NCBI GenBank assembly: GCA_964640125.1
Contig: CAZXGG010000064.1
Location: 1-20,653, forward strand
Source: G020353115 sp964640125
GTDB taxonomy: Bacteria; Bacteroidota; Bacteroidia; Bacteroidales; VadinHA17
Length of the DNA: 20,653 nucleotides
Direction of reading: 5' to 3'
This document shows, piece by piece, positions 1 to 8,304 of this stretch. Numbering within the stretch: the stretch's first letter is position 1; each line of letters begins with the position of its first letter. The notes beneath the pieces were generated by a model. That model worked only from the letters and a program-made list of their open reading frames with translations. It made no database searches and was not told where the DNA came from. The translations under genes and the position numbers were made by a program.

Positions 1-341
1 AGACTGAAAACCTTGATATTTCTCTCAGCAGTGCCGGTGATCTGGACCTTGATATCGAAGCCCGGGAGATTTATCTTTCGATCAGCAGTTCAGGGGATGC
101 CAAAATCTCAGGAAAAGCAGATTACCTGAAAGCCAGTCTCAGCAGTGCCGGCGATCTCGATGCATATGACCTGAAGGTAAAAAAATGCAGGATTAATGTT
201 TCCAGTGCTGGCAATGCTAAAATCCACGTCACAGAGGAACTGGATGCCACAGCCAGCAGTGCCGGAGACATTTATTATGACGGAGATCCTGAGATCAGAA
301 ACCTGAATTCTTCCAGTGCCGGAGGTATTCACAAGCGATAA
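1..341 (+). CDS. Head GIN-domain (DUF2807) protein, C-terminal part
   Basis: This is the 3' end of a gene that begins upstream of the window; the open frame enters at base 3 and stops at TAA 339-341, leaving about 112 residues. The peptide repeats a rung centred on S-S-A-G-D/N (SSAGD, SSSGD, SSAGD, SSAGN, SSAGD, SSAGG) at intervals of 18-20 residues, with alternating hydrophobic residues between. That pattern is typical of the putative auto-transporter adhesin head GIN domain, a right-handed beta-helix common in Bacteroidota and usually exported to the envelope. The signal peptide would lie in the missing N-terminus. The molecular function of the family is not firmly known; an adhesive or envelope role is an inference from the fold. 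It ends 39 bases before the preferred gpsA start, so read-through into gpsA is possible. Confidence 0.85.
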   Translation, partial: TENLDISLSSAGDLDLDIEAREIYLSISSSGDAKISGKADYLKASLSSAGDLDAYDLKVKKCRINVSSAGNAKIHVTEELDATASSAGDIYYDGDPEIRNLNSSSAGGIHKR

Positions 342-380
342 TGTGGCGAGAACTTGAAATACGAAAATAAACAGACCCTC

Positions 381-1376
381 ATGAATGATCAACCTTCAAT
401 TGGAATTCTGGGAGGAGGAAGCTGGGCAACAGCAATCATAAAAATATTGATGGAAAACGCGGGTAGAATTAACTGGTATATCCGCAGGCCTGAACGGATT
501 CAATATATCCACGACTATCAACATAATCCAAATTACCTCAGTTCAGTCGATCTGGACCTGAATAAAATCAAACTTTTTAACGACATTAATGAAACAGTCA
601 ATGAGTCCGAGATATTGATTTTCGCTATTCCGGCTCCTTTTCTGCAGGATGCGCTTAAGGATCTTTCCGTGGATATTTCTGACAGAGTGGTTGTTTCAGC
701 AATCAAAGGTATTGTACCCGATGGTAACCTGATCATTGGAGAATTCTTTCATCAGAAATACCGGGTCCCGCTTGATTCCATCGTAATTATTTCAGGACCA
801 TGTCATGCAGAAGAGGTGGCATTGGAAAGGCTTTCCTACCTGACTATTGCCAGCATGGATCTAAAGAAAGCACGGTTGTTATCGGGCTTGTTCGAAACAT
901 CTTATATTAAGGCCAAAGTTTCCGATGATATCTATGGAACGGAATATGCTGCTGTCCTGAAAAATATCTTTGCCATTGCTGCCGGCATTTGTCATGGATT
1001 GGGGTATGGGGATAACTTTCAGGCCGTTTTACTATCCAATTCAATCCAGGAAATTAAGCGTTTTGTTGATCGGGTGCATCCCATCACCCGGGATATAAAA
1101 AGTTCTGCTTACCTGGGAGATCTGATCGTTACAGCTTATTCTCAATTCAGCAGAAACAGAACGTTTGGCAACATGATCGGGAAAGGATATTCGGTGAAAT
1201 CTGCACAGCTGGAAATGAACATGATAGCCGAAGGGTATTATGCCACAAAAGGTATCTATGAGATCAATAAAGAGTATATGGTCACCATGCCCATTTCTGA
1301 AGCGGTATACAATATCCTCTATGAGGGAATATCCCCGGCCATCGAAATCCAATTGTTAACTGAACACTTGGCCTGA
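381..1376 (+). CDS. gpsA: NAD(P)H-dependent glycerol-3-phosphate dehydrogenase
   Basis: This cytosolic enzyme reduces dihydroxyacetone phosphate to sn-glycerol 3-phosphate, the backbone precursor of phospholipids. From the ATG at 381 the protein has 331 residues, close to the usual 330-340. Residues 8-19 form the glycine-rich Rossmann loop (GILGGGSWATAI). The SGPCHAEEVA segment lies at 138-147. The catalytic lysine is probably K194, in AAVLKN, followed by the substrate-binding stretch that includes LGDL and the SRNR segment around 257-260. The frame is also open from a TTG at 354, which would add nine residues; I prefer ATG 381 because it places the Rossmann strand where the family normally has it. 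The TGA stop shares its A with the pgi start (TGATG), which indicates translational coupling and one operon. Confidence 0.96.
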   Translation: MNDQPSIGILGGGSWATAIIKILMENAGRINWYIRRPERIQYIHDYQHNPNYLSSVDLDLNKIKLFNDINETVNESEILIFAIPAPFLQDALKDLSVDISDRVVVSAIKGIVPDGNLIIGEFFHQKYRVPLDSIVIISGPCHAEEVALERLSYLTIASMDLKKARLLSGLFETSYIKAKVSDDIYGTEYAAVLKNIFAIAAGICHGLGYGDNFQAVLLSNSIQEIKRFVDRVHPITRDIKSSAYLGDLIVTAYSQFSRNRTFGNMIGKGYSVKSAQLEMNMIAEGYYATKGIYEINKEYMVTMPISEAVYNILYEGISPAIEIQLLTEHLA

Positions 1377-2725
1377 TGAAGAATATGAAACTAACGCTTG
1401 ACCACGTCTATCCGTTTCTTGACAATGAACAGATCCATTCGCTTGAACCGGAAGTCAACGCACAGTTATCGGCTATTCATCAGAAAAGCGGAAAGGGGAA
1501 TGATTTTCTGGGATGGGTCAATCTTCCGGGCAGGATCTCCGAAGGGGATCTCTCTTCCATACAAACCATAGCGGATGAGTTTGCTGAGAAGGTCGAACTG
1601 GTTGTGATCATTGGTATCGGGGGGTCCTATCTGGGCTCAAAATGCGTCATTGAAGCACTCTCACACGGCTTTGAAGCGTTCAGAAACAGTTCCGGGCACC
1701 CGGTTGTGCTTTTTGCAGGAAACAACATCAGTGAGGATTACCTTGCCGAACTGCTTGAAATCCTGAATAACAGGTCATTTGCAATCGTTGTCATTTCAAA
1801 ATCGGGGACAACCACAGAACCGGCTATTGCCTTCCGGATAATCCGCGATCACCTCATTGCAAAAGAAGGAAAGAAGGAAGCATCCGATCGAATCATTGCC
1901 ATAACCGATGCCAGCAAAGGAGCCTTGCGGCAAACAGCAGCACAGGAAGGGTATCGATCATTTATTATTCCTGATGATGTGGGTGGCCGGTATTCTGTCC
2001 TTACTCCGGTTGGTTTACTTCCCATTGCAATGGCTGGTTTTGATATTGCTCAACTGGTGGAAGGAGCACGGATTATGGAACGGATCACTGGGGAAGGAAC
2101 GCCATTCCGGGAGAATCCGGCGGCGCTCTATGCAACCGTAAGAAACCTATTGTACCGTTCCGGGAAAACCATTGAAATGCTGGTGAATTACAATCCCAAA
2201 CTTCACTATTTTTCAGAATGGTGGAAGCAACTGTTTGGCGAAAGTGAAGGAAAGGAAAACAAGGGAATTTTTCCTGCCAGTGTTGACTTTACAGCTGATC
2301 TTCACTCCATGGGCCAATACATCCAGGATGGGATCAGGAATCTGTTTGAGACCACCCTTTCAGTTGAAAATCCAAACTACAGATTGACAATTCCATCCGA
2401 TCAGAGCAACCTGGATAAACTCAATTATCTATCCGGGAAACGGATTGATGAAATTAACAAAATGGCTCAATTGGGAACGATCCTTGCGCATGTTGATGGA
2501 GGGGTTCCGAATGTCTGCATCGAGATACCGGAGATCAACGCATTCTATCTTGGCCAGTTGATCTATTTCTTTGAGAAATCCTGTGCTATCAGCGGTTATG
2601 TACTGGGAATCAATCCGTTTGATCAGCCGGGTGTTGAAGCATACAAAAAAAACATGTTCGCTCTACTGGGTAAACCGGGATTTGAAGAAGAAACCGAAAA
2701 GATCCGGAAAAGGTTGCAGGGTTAA
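1376..2725 (+). CDS. pgi: Glucose-6-phosphate isomerase
   Basis: The enzyme interconverts glucose 6-phosphate and fructose 6-phosphate in glycolysis and gluconeogenesis. At 449 residues it is the short bacterial form, as in Bacillus, not the 550-residue E. coli form. Both family signatures are present: DVGGRYSVLTPVG at 201-213 and GYVLGINPFDQPGVEAYKK at 407-425. The sugar-phosphate-binding SIS-type segment is GIGGSYLGSK (80-89), and SKSGTTTEP (141-149) is the phosphate loop. Expected catalytic residues are E289 in GESEGK, H310 in HSMG, and K424 in the second signature. The start ATG at 1376 overlaps the gpsA stop by one base; a second in-frame ATG lies at 1385. The 3' end faces the convergent COG2403 gene across only 20 bases. 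Confidence 0.97.
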   Translation: MKNMKLTLDHVYPFLDNEQIHSLEPEVNAQLSAIHQKSGKGNDFLGWVNLPGRISEGDLSSIQTIADEFAEKVELVVIIGIGGSYLGSKCVIEALSHGFEAFRNSSGHPVVLFAGNNISEDYLAELLEILNNRSFAIVVISKSGTTTEPAIAFRIIRDHLIAKEGKKEASDRIIAITDASKGALRQTAAQEGYRSFIIPDDVGGRYSVLTPVGLLPIAMAGFDIAQLVEGARIMERITGEGTPFRENPAALYATVRNLLYRSGKTIEMLVNYNPKLHYFSEWWKQLFGESEGKENKGIFPASVDFTADLHSMGQYIQDGIRNLFETTLSVENPNYRLTIPSDQSNLDKLNYLSGKRIDEINKMAQLGTILAHVDGGVPNVCIEIPEINAFYLGQLIYFFEKSCAISGYVLGINPFDQPGVEAYKKNMFALLGKPGFEEETEKIRKRLQG

Positions 2726-2745
2726 ATCCGGCAACCGGGCAAATG

Positions 2746-4080
2746 TTATAATCCCTGTTTTTTCAAAAAGTCATCAATCACATCGGTTAAGTTTGGATTT
2801 CCAATTTCCTGCAGGTCATAAAATACCCGGGTTGTGGGTTTCTTTATCTTGATGATCCGGTTGAGGTCGATGGGTGTCCCAATGATAACGGAGTCGCAAT
2901 CTGTATTGTTGATGGTGGTTTCAAGATCTTTCAGTTGTTGTTCTCCATAACCCATCGCTGGCAACAGGGTTCCGATTGATGGATAGATCCTGAATGTTTC
3001 GCTTAGTTTGCCTACAATATACGGCCGGGGATCGACCAGTTCTGATGCACCGAATTTTTTTGCTGCGACTGTTCCGGCTCCAATTTTCATTCCACCGTGT
3101 GTCAGTGTCGGACCATCCTCCACCACCAGCACTCTTTTCCCTTTTATGACTGTTGGATCCTGCACTTTAATGGGTGAAGCACCATCGATCACAACTGCGT
3201 CCGGAGCAATTTGACTAATGCTCTTCCTTACAATCTCCACTCCCTCCGGTGAAGCAGTGTCCATCTTATTGATTATAACCACATCTGCCATCCGTAAGGT
3301 AACTTCACCGGGATAGTATTTCAATTCATGGCCCGGGCGATGCGGATCGGCGACAGTAACCATTAAATCGGGATTATAAAACGGAAAATCATTGTTCCCT
3401 CCATCCCATAAAATGATATCACATCCTTTCGGATCATTTTCTGCTTGCCGCAAAATCGCTTCATAATCAACGCCAGCATAAATAACATTTCCTCTAACAA
3501 CGTGTGGTTCATACTCTTCCATCTCTTCAACGGTGCAGTCATTTTTTTCGAGATCCGACAGTTCCGCAAACCGCTGCACTTTCTGGGCTATCAGGTTTCC
3601 ATACGGCATTGGATGTCTGATAGCCACCACCTTCAAACCTTTTTCCATCAATATTTCTATGATCTTTCGTGATGTCTGGCTTTTTCCGCAACCTGTTCTG
3701 ACAGCTCCGACAGCAATGACTGGTTTGGTGCTTTTAATCATGGTTTCACCGGGACCCAGCAGGATAAAATTCGCTCCTGCAGCATTTACAATGGCACTCA
3801 CCGACATGACGCGCTCATACGGAAGGTCACTATAGGAAAAAACACAATCGGTTACCTTTTTCTCCCGGATTAAATCCGGCAGTTCAGCTTCAGCAAAGAT
3901 CGTTATCCCCCCGGGATACAATTTTCCTGCAAGTGCTGCAGGGTATTTCCGGTCTTCAATATCGGGTATTTGTGCAGCGGTAAACGCTACCACGTTGTAC
4001 TGTTCATTATCTCTGAAGTAGGTGTTGAAGTTATGAAAATCCCTACCTGCTGCACCAATAATCAATACATTCTTTTTCAT
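2746..4080 (-). CDS. Cyclic 2,3-diphosphoglycerate synthetase-like GTPase (COG2403)
   Basis: The 444-residue protein matches the family of predicted GTPases that includes the methanogen cyclic 2,3-diphosphoglycerate synthetase. The N-terminus is Rossmann-like (VLIIGAAGRDF, 5-15). A P-loop-like stretch, GAVRTGCGKS, lies at 125-134 and departs from a classical Walker A. A Walker-B-like DIILWDGG lies at 221-228, and an NKMD guanine-specificity motif at 271-274. The length suits the roughly 460-residue archaeal enzyme. In thermophilic methanogens the product is an osmolyte and phosphate store; the substrate in Bacteroidota is not known to me, so the specific function is inference. There is no signal peptide or membrane segment, so it is probably cytosolic. 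It is divergently transcribed from the acpH-like gene and has a TACCTTTG box about 45 bases upstream of its ATG. Confidence 0.8.
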   Translation of the reverse strand: MKKNVLIIGAAGRDFHNFNTYFRDNEQYNVVAFTAAQIPDIEDRKYPAALAGKLYPGGITIFAEAELPDLIREKKVTDCVFSYSDLPYERVMSVSAIVNAAGANFILLGPGETMIKSTKPVIAVGAVRTGCGKSQTSRKIIEILMEKGLKVVAIRHPMPYGNLIAQKVQRFAELSDLEKNDCTVEEMEEYEPHVVRGNVIYAGVDYEAILRQAENDPKGCDIILWDGGNNDFPFYNPDLMVTVADPHRPGHELKYYPGEVTLRMADVVIINKMDTASPEGVEIVRKSISQIAPDAVVIDGASPIKVQDPTVIKGKRVLVVEDGPTLTHGGMKIGAGTVAAKKFGASELVDPRPYIVGKLSETFRIYPSIGTLLPAMGYGEQQLKDLETTINNTDCDSVIIGTPIDLNRIIKIKKPTTRVFYDLQEIGNPNLTDVIDDFLKKQGL

Positions 4081-4124
4081 TCGTTTAACTATTTAAATTG
4101 AAATAACTACCATATGAAGATTAA

Positions 4125-4132
4125 CAAAGGTA
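4125..4132 (-). promoter_or_regulatory. Candidate Bacteroidota -7 box for the COG2403 gene
   Basis: The minus strand reads TACCTTTG, an exact match to the TAnnTTTG -7 consensus of Bacteroidota sigma-ABfr promoters. It would give a leader of roughly 35-40 bases before the ATG at 4080. No TTTG -33 element is seen at the expected spacing; that region is only A/T-rich. Confidence 0.5.
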
Positions 4133-4302
4133 CACCTTTAGCTGAAAAATAAAACCTGCGTGATGCATCAACTTTCTTTTGATGACTTCTCGACCCCGCT
4201 ATTTACAGGAATTCCAGCAGGTCTGACCGGACCATATACCAGAATATGTTTAAAAATATATTTTAAGGTTTTTTGACATTTCAGGATATCAATCCCATTT
4301 CA

Positions 4303-4310
4303 TACCTTTG
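4303..4310 (+). promoter_or_regulatory. Candidate -7 box for the acpH-like gene
   Basis: TACCTTTG is an exact TAnnTTTG match and ends three bases before the preferred ATG at 4314. If used, transcription would start at or next to the start codon, so the mRNA would be leaderless or nearly so. A TTTG at 4272-4275 is about 27 bases upstream, longer than the usual 19-21 base spacer. Confidence 0.4.
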
Positions 4311-4313
4311 GAT

Positions 4314-4916
4314 ATGAATTATCTCGCACATGTATATCTATCCGGTGATTCCGATGAAGTGAAGGTTGGGAATTTCATAGGTGATTATGTGAAAGGGACA
4401 AACTATAAGCAGTATACAGAGTTAATTCAAAAAGGTATTCTGATTCACAGAAACATTGACACCTTCACGGACAGGCACCCGATCATTCGCAGAAGCAAGT
4501 CCCAGCTCAATCCAAAATATCACAAATATTCAGGGATAATCATCGATATCTTTTATGATCATTTTCTGGCAAAGGAGTGGGAAAACTTTTCAAAGGAATC
4601 GCTTAAGAAATTTGTCTATCACTTTTATGAGGTCCTGATCTTACATTTTGCAATACTTCCCAGACGGGTTAAACAATTTCTTCCAATTTTTATTCTGAAC
4701 AATTGGCTCGAATCCTATCTGACCATTGAAGGAATAGGTGTTGTCCTTCACCGAATGACAAAGAGAACATCTCTACCGGATTATACCAATTTTGCCATTG
4801 ATGAACTCAGTAGTAACTACGAGAAATACAGGGCAGATTTTTATGCCTATTTCCCAAAATTGATTCAATTCGTTGAAGAGAAACATCAGATAGAGATTAA
4901 CCCGGATTATTCATAA
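4314..4916 (+). CDS. acpH: Acyl carrier protein phosphodiesterase (AcpH/DUF479 family)
   Basis: The family member in E. coli removes the 4'-phosphopantetheine arm from holo-ACP, regenerating apo-ACP in fatty acid synthesis. From ATG 4314 the protein has 200 residues, near the E. coli length of about 193. It opens with MNYLAHVYLS, the family's typical start, followed by GNFIGDYVKG. Then come GILIHRNIDTFTDRHP and the metal-ligand-type segment IDIFYDHFLAKEW, characteristic of this HD-like fold. The frame is open from a TTG at 4308 that would add only two residues; that TTG lies inside a promoter-like box, and the MNYLAH start fits the family better. The ACP activity is carried over from E. coli; family members in Bacteroidota may have other pantetheinylated substrates. 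Confidence 0.85.
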   Translation: MNYLAHVYLSGDSDEVKVGNFIGDYVKGTNYKQYTELIQKGILIHRNIDTFTDRHPIIRRSKSQLNPKYHKYSGIIIDIFYDHFLAKEWENFSKESLKKFVYHFYEVLILHFAILPRRVKQFLPIFILNNWLESYLTIEGIGVVLHRMTKRTSLPDYTNFAIDELSSNYEKYRADFYAYFPKLIQFVEEKHQIEINPDYS

Positions 4917-4966
4917 ATAATCCTGACGAAATGAGCACCTGCCAGCCAGAGATCCCTTACCCACTC

Positions 4967-4993
4967 CACCACTGAGGACTATTCCTCATGGTG
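4967..4993. terminator. Hairpin between convergent acpH and rodA
   Basis: Bases 4967-4978 (CACCACTGAGGA) pair with 4983-4993 (TCCTCATGGTG) in an 11-bp stem with one bulged C at 4972 and a CTAT loop. It lies about 50 bases past the acpH stop and about 37 bases past the rodA stop, where a bidirectional terminator would be expected. No U-tract follows on either strand, so classical intrinsic termination is not assured. Confidence 0.45.
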
Positions 4994-5029
4994 TATGTGC
5001 CGGAATGTGATTCGTGAACCCGGGGGTAA

Positions 5030-6442
5030 CTACATGAAGTATTCCATCCGGCTTGCATCGAACCGCAGGAAAATAAAGAGCAGCAATGTAAACGACCACA
5101 GGGATGAGCCTCCATAACTTAAGAAGGGAAGTGGAATTCCGATGACGGGTAATAATCCGATGGTCATACCGATATTCACACCAATATGAAAAAAGAGGAT
5201 TGAAAAAACGGCATATCCATAGATTCGGGAAAACAGGGATTTTTGTCGTTCTGCCAGAATAATTAACCGAATCAGGAGAATTGAAAACAGGAAGATAATT
5301 GTAAAAGTACCGAGAAAGCCCCACTCCTCTCCGACAGTACAAAATATAAAATCTGTGCTCTGTTCAGGCACAAATTTAAATTTTGTTTGTGTTCCGTTCA
5401 GGAAACCTTTCCCTGCAAATCCACCAGATCCTATTGCTATCTTAGACTGGTTTACGTTATATCCACTTCCATAGGGGTCCGATTCTATTCCCAGCAAAAT
5501 GTTAATCCGTTGCTGTTGGTGGGGTTCAAGAACATTATGAAATACATGATCTACCGAGAACGAGAAAGCGATGGCACCGGTAAGGATCAAATAGACAAAA
5601 ATCCCATTTCTGATCTTTTTTTTATATCCAAAATAGAGAAACACGAGGCCCGCTAAAAGAGTGGAAATAACAACAAGGAAGTACCAGGATATATTCCAGT
5701 TAAGCAAGGTTTTAAAACCAAAGGTTGCTACGATCAATGATCCCAGAATGGTGAGTGCTACGAATGTGTATCTGCTTTTTCTTTCAATGATTTGAAGGGC
5801 AATTAATGCCAGAAGGATTAGACCGAGTATGATGAATAACCTGTCGAGTACAAGGGCAAGAATAAACAAAACAACAGACATCAAGGCAATGAACAGTATT
5901 GTTCCCGACAATCCTTCCCGGTAAAGAACCAGGATAAACGCAAAGAAGACCAGGGCTGAACCCATGTCTGGTTGAACCAGGATCAGGAATGCCGGAACCA
6001 GCATAATCAGTGCCAGGGTACCGATGGTTCTGGGTGAATGGATCTTCCGGTTAGGAGCACTGAGGTATCTTGCCAGTGCCAGTCCGGTACCTATCTTGGC
6101 GAATTCGGCTGGCTGAAAACGAAACAACCCCAATTCAATCCAGGATCTTGAGCCGTGTACCTCCCTTCCAAAAATCAATACCAGCAGGAGAAAAAGAATG
6201 AAAATCCCATAAATGAGATAGGCAAAAAATGAATAAAAGCGGCTATCAATGACCTGTACCAGGAAGGCGATAGCCAGTGCTGCCAAAATCCAGATCAGCT
6301 GTTTCCCGTATCGCTGGGAAAAATCCAGAATGCCTGCTGATTCTTCGCTATAGACAGATGCATAGATATTCATCCATCCCAGGGTCACCAATACCAGATA
6401 CAAAAATATTGTAATCCAGTCGATGCTAGTCCATATGTTCAC
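5030..6442 (-). CDS. rodA: Rod-shape SEDS peptidoglycan glycosyltransferase RodA
   Basis: RodA polymerises lipid II into glycan strands during cell elongation, working with PBP2 and the MreBCD complex in the inner membrane. The protein has many membrane segments and the SEDS hallmarks, numbered from the TTG start: QPDMGSALVF (161-170), QSKIAIGSGGFAGKG (336-350), VPEQSTDFIF with the conserved Asp (362-371), and PLPFLSYGGSS (441-451). It is about 100 residues longer than E. coli RodA (370); the excess is a hydrophobic stretch around 185-300, between the first two hallmarks. The start is uncertain: TTG at 6454 gives 474 residues, and GTG at 6442 gives 470 and follows a purine-rich AGAAGG. Either start overlaps the mrdA stop, implying coupled translation. 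Confidence 0.95.
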   Translation of the reverse strand: MNIWTSIDWITIFLYLVLVTLGWMNIYASVYSEESAGILDFSQRYGKQLIWILAALAIAFLVQVIDSRFYSFFAYLIYGIFILFLLLVLIFGREVHGSRSWIELGLFRFQPAEFAKIGTGLALARYLSAPNRKIHSPRTIGTLALIMLVPAFLILVQPDMGSALVFFAFILVLYREGLSGTILFIALMSVVLFILALVLDRLFIILGLILLALIALQIIERKSRYTFVALTILGSLIVATFGFKTLLNWNISWYFLVVISTLLAGLVFLYFGYKKKIRNGIFVYLILTGAIAFSFSVDHVFHNVLEPHQQQRINILLGIESDPYGSGYNVNQSKIAIGSGGFAGKGFLNGTQTKFKFVPEQSTDFIFCTVGEEWGFLGTFTIIFLFSILLIRLIILAERQKSLFSRIYGYAVFSILFFHIGVNIGMTIGLLPVIGIPLPFLSYGGSSLWSFTLLLFIFLRFDASRMEYFM

Positions 6443-8279
6443 TATCCTTCTCAAGATGTATCAGATCGGTATTCAAAATTCTATCCTCTATCCATGGCCG
6501 GGTGATGGTATCGGTTAAATACTTCTCAATCAGCAGGCTGGCAAGGGGGGCAGCATAAGTACTACCAAAGCCTCCATTTTCCACATATACTGCAAGAGCA
6601 ATCCTTGGATTTTCTTTGGGTGCAAAGGCAACAAAAATGGAGTGGTCTTCACCGTGCGGATTTTCTGCAGTACCTGTTTTACCGCATATGGTGACACCTT
6701 GCAGAAAGGCACTTCTTGCAGTGCTTCCTGATCCGGGTTCACCATTTATAGCAAGGTCCATTCCATCAATAATTGGAATGAAATTGACCGAATCAATACC
6801 GGTAACATGGTTCTCCCGAAACCGTGGGTCGATTGGTTCACCGTTATCAATCCGTTTTATGACATGCGGAGTATAATAGTAACCACGATTGGCTATTGCT
6901 GCAGTCATGTTGGCCATCTGGATGGGTGTGATCCCCAGTTCTCCCTGCCCGATGGCCAGTGAAATCAACATCAGTGAGTGCCATCTACCGGTTCCATATT
7001 TCGCATCATACAGCGTATCACTGGGTATCAGGCCTCTCAACTCATTGGCAAAATCTGAATGTAACTTTTCGCCAAATCCAAAGGAGTGCAGGTAATTGGT
7101 CCAGGCATTAAAACTTTCCCGCACTGAACCGTATTCAGGATTGTCGAGTATTGTTCTGAAGACATTACAGAAATAGGCGTTACAGGAATTTTGGACAGCT
7201 CCGACCAGGTCAAGCGGAGAATCATGATTATGACAACCGACCGTAAAGTTACCCACATGATATCCAAAATCACAATAGTATTCCATCCAGGGGCGGAGCA
7301 CCTGCTCCTGTAGTCCGATCATTCCGTTGATCAATTTGAAGGTTGACCCAGGAGGATACTGAGCCATCAATGCCCGGTTAAAGAGGGGTTTCAATGTATC
7401 CTGTGAGAGCCGGATGAAATTTTGAGACCGTATCCTGCCAACCATTAGCCATGGATCATAACTTGGTGAAGAGACCAGACAAAGAATTTCTCCCGTTGAG
7501 GGCTCAATCGCAACAATGCTTCCGATCTTATTTTGCATCAGCAATTCACCATATTTCTGCAGGTGAGAATCGATGCTAATGGTGATGTTTGTCCCAACAA
7601 CTGCAGCGGTATCATACCTGCCATCCTGGTAAGGGCCCTTTATCCTGTTATGAACATCTACCATATAGATTTCAACTCCTTTTTCCCCTCGTAATATATC
7701 TTCATAGGATTGCTCTAGTCCGCTTATTCCAATATAATCTCCTAACCGGTAATAGGGTTTTTCCTTCATGATCTTCTCATCCACTTCACCAACATATCCG
7801 AGCAGATGTGCGGCAATGTTATCGGAATATTTTCTCAATGTTCTTGCTTGCACGAAAAAGCCCGGAAATTTGTAAAGTTTTTCCTGCAGGTTGGCATAGT
7901 TTATGGAAGAAATTTGTTTCAGGAAAGGGGAGGATGTATATGCTGAATACTCTTTTGCAGACTGAATTCTGGTTCTCACCTCCTCAAGGGTCAATCCCAG
8001 GACAGAACAAAAGTCAGTAGTGTCAAATTCATTAAGCTGAGCCGGGATAACCATCAGATCATAGGCAGCTTCATTGTAAACCAGAAGATCTCCATGCCTG
8101 TCGTATATCAATCCCCGTGCAGGATATTGCGTAACGTAACGCAATACGTTACTGCTGGCAGTCATCCGGTAGGATTTATCAATGACCTGCAAGGAAAACA
8201 ACCGGATAACATAGACGGTAAAAACCAGGATCACTGCACCGGCAATCACATACTTTCTTCCTGCATATGGATTCTTCAC
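6426..8279 (-). CDS. mrdA: Penicillin-binding protein 2, elongasome transpeptidase
   Basis: PBP2 cross-links the glycan strands made by RodA. The 617-residue protein has a short cytoplasmic N-terminus, one membrane anchor (about 10-30), a dimerisation/pedestal domain beginning with RGLIYDRHG (55-63), and a class B transpeptidase domain. Active-site motifs are complete: S312-T-F-K315 with the nucleophilic serine, S365-C-N367, and K534-T-G536. A Cys/His cluster (C336, C349, H350, H352) lies between the first two motifs, with C366 inside the second. The start codon is GTG at 8279; no ATG precedes it in frame, and it places the anchor at the usual site. The gene begins 25 bases after mreD and its end overlaps rodA, as expected for one operon. 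Confidence 0.96.
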   Translation of the reverse strand: MKNPYAGRKYVIAGAVILVFTVYVIRLFSLQVIDKSYRMTASSNVLRYVTQYPARGLIYDRHGDLLVYNEAAYDLMVIPAQLNEFDTTDFCSVLGLTLEEVRTRIQSAKEYSAYTSSPFLKQISSINYANLQEKLYKFPGFFVQARTLRKYSDNIAAHLLGYVGEVDEKIMKEKPYYRLGDYIGISGLEQSYEDILRGEKGVEIYMVDVHNRIKGPYQDGRYDTAAVVGTNITISIDSHLQKYGELLMQNKIGSIVAIEPSTGEILCLVSSPSYDPWLMVGRIRSQNFIRLSQDTLKPLFNRALMAQYPPGSTFKLINGMIGLQEQVLRPWMEYYCDFGYHVGNFTVGCHNHDSPLDLVGAVQNSCNAYFCNVFRTILDNPEYGSVRESFNAWTNYLHSFGFGEKLHSDFANELRGLIPSDTLYDAKYGTGRWHSLMLISLAIGQGELGITPIQMANMTAAIANRGYYYTPHVIKRIDNGEPIDPRFRENHVTGIDSVNFIPIIDGMDLAINGEPGSGSTARSAFLQGVTICGKTGTAENPHGEDHSIFVAFAPKENPRIALAVYVENGGFGSTYAAPLASLLIEKYLTDTITRPWIEDRILNTDLIHLEKDSEHMD

Positions 8280-8304
8280 CTCTTGATGTGATTTTACAAA
8301 ACAA

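Noticed and set aside
354..380. TTG start for gpsA adding nine residues
   Set aside because: The ATG at 381 places the Rossmann strand at the family's usual position; the TTG adds a polar tail with no support.
2726..2745. CCGGCAACCGG mini-hairpin between pgi and the COG2403 gene
   Set aside because: The stem is only four base pairs and has no U-tract, so it does not support a terminator.
4161..4170. Palindrome TGATGCATCA in the COG2403/acpH intergenic region
   Set aside because: It is a ten-base perfect palindrome, but isolated, not repeated, and not positioned clearly against either promoter; chance is plausible.
4917..5029. Possible tRNA or small RNA between acpH and rodA
   Set aside because: Only one hairpin is evident; there is no cloverleaf, no conserved TTCGA arm and no promoter.
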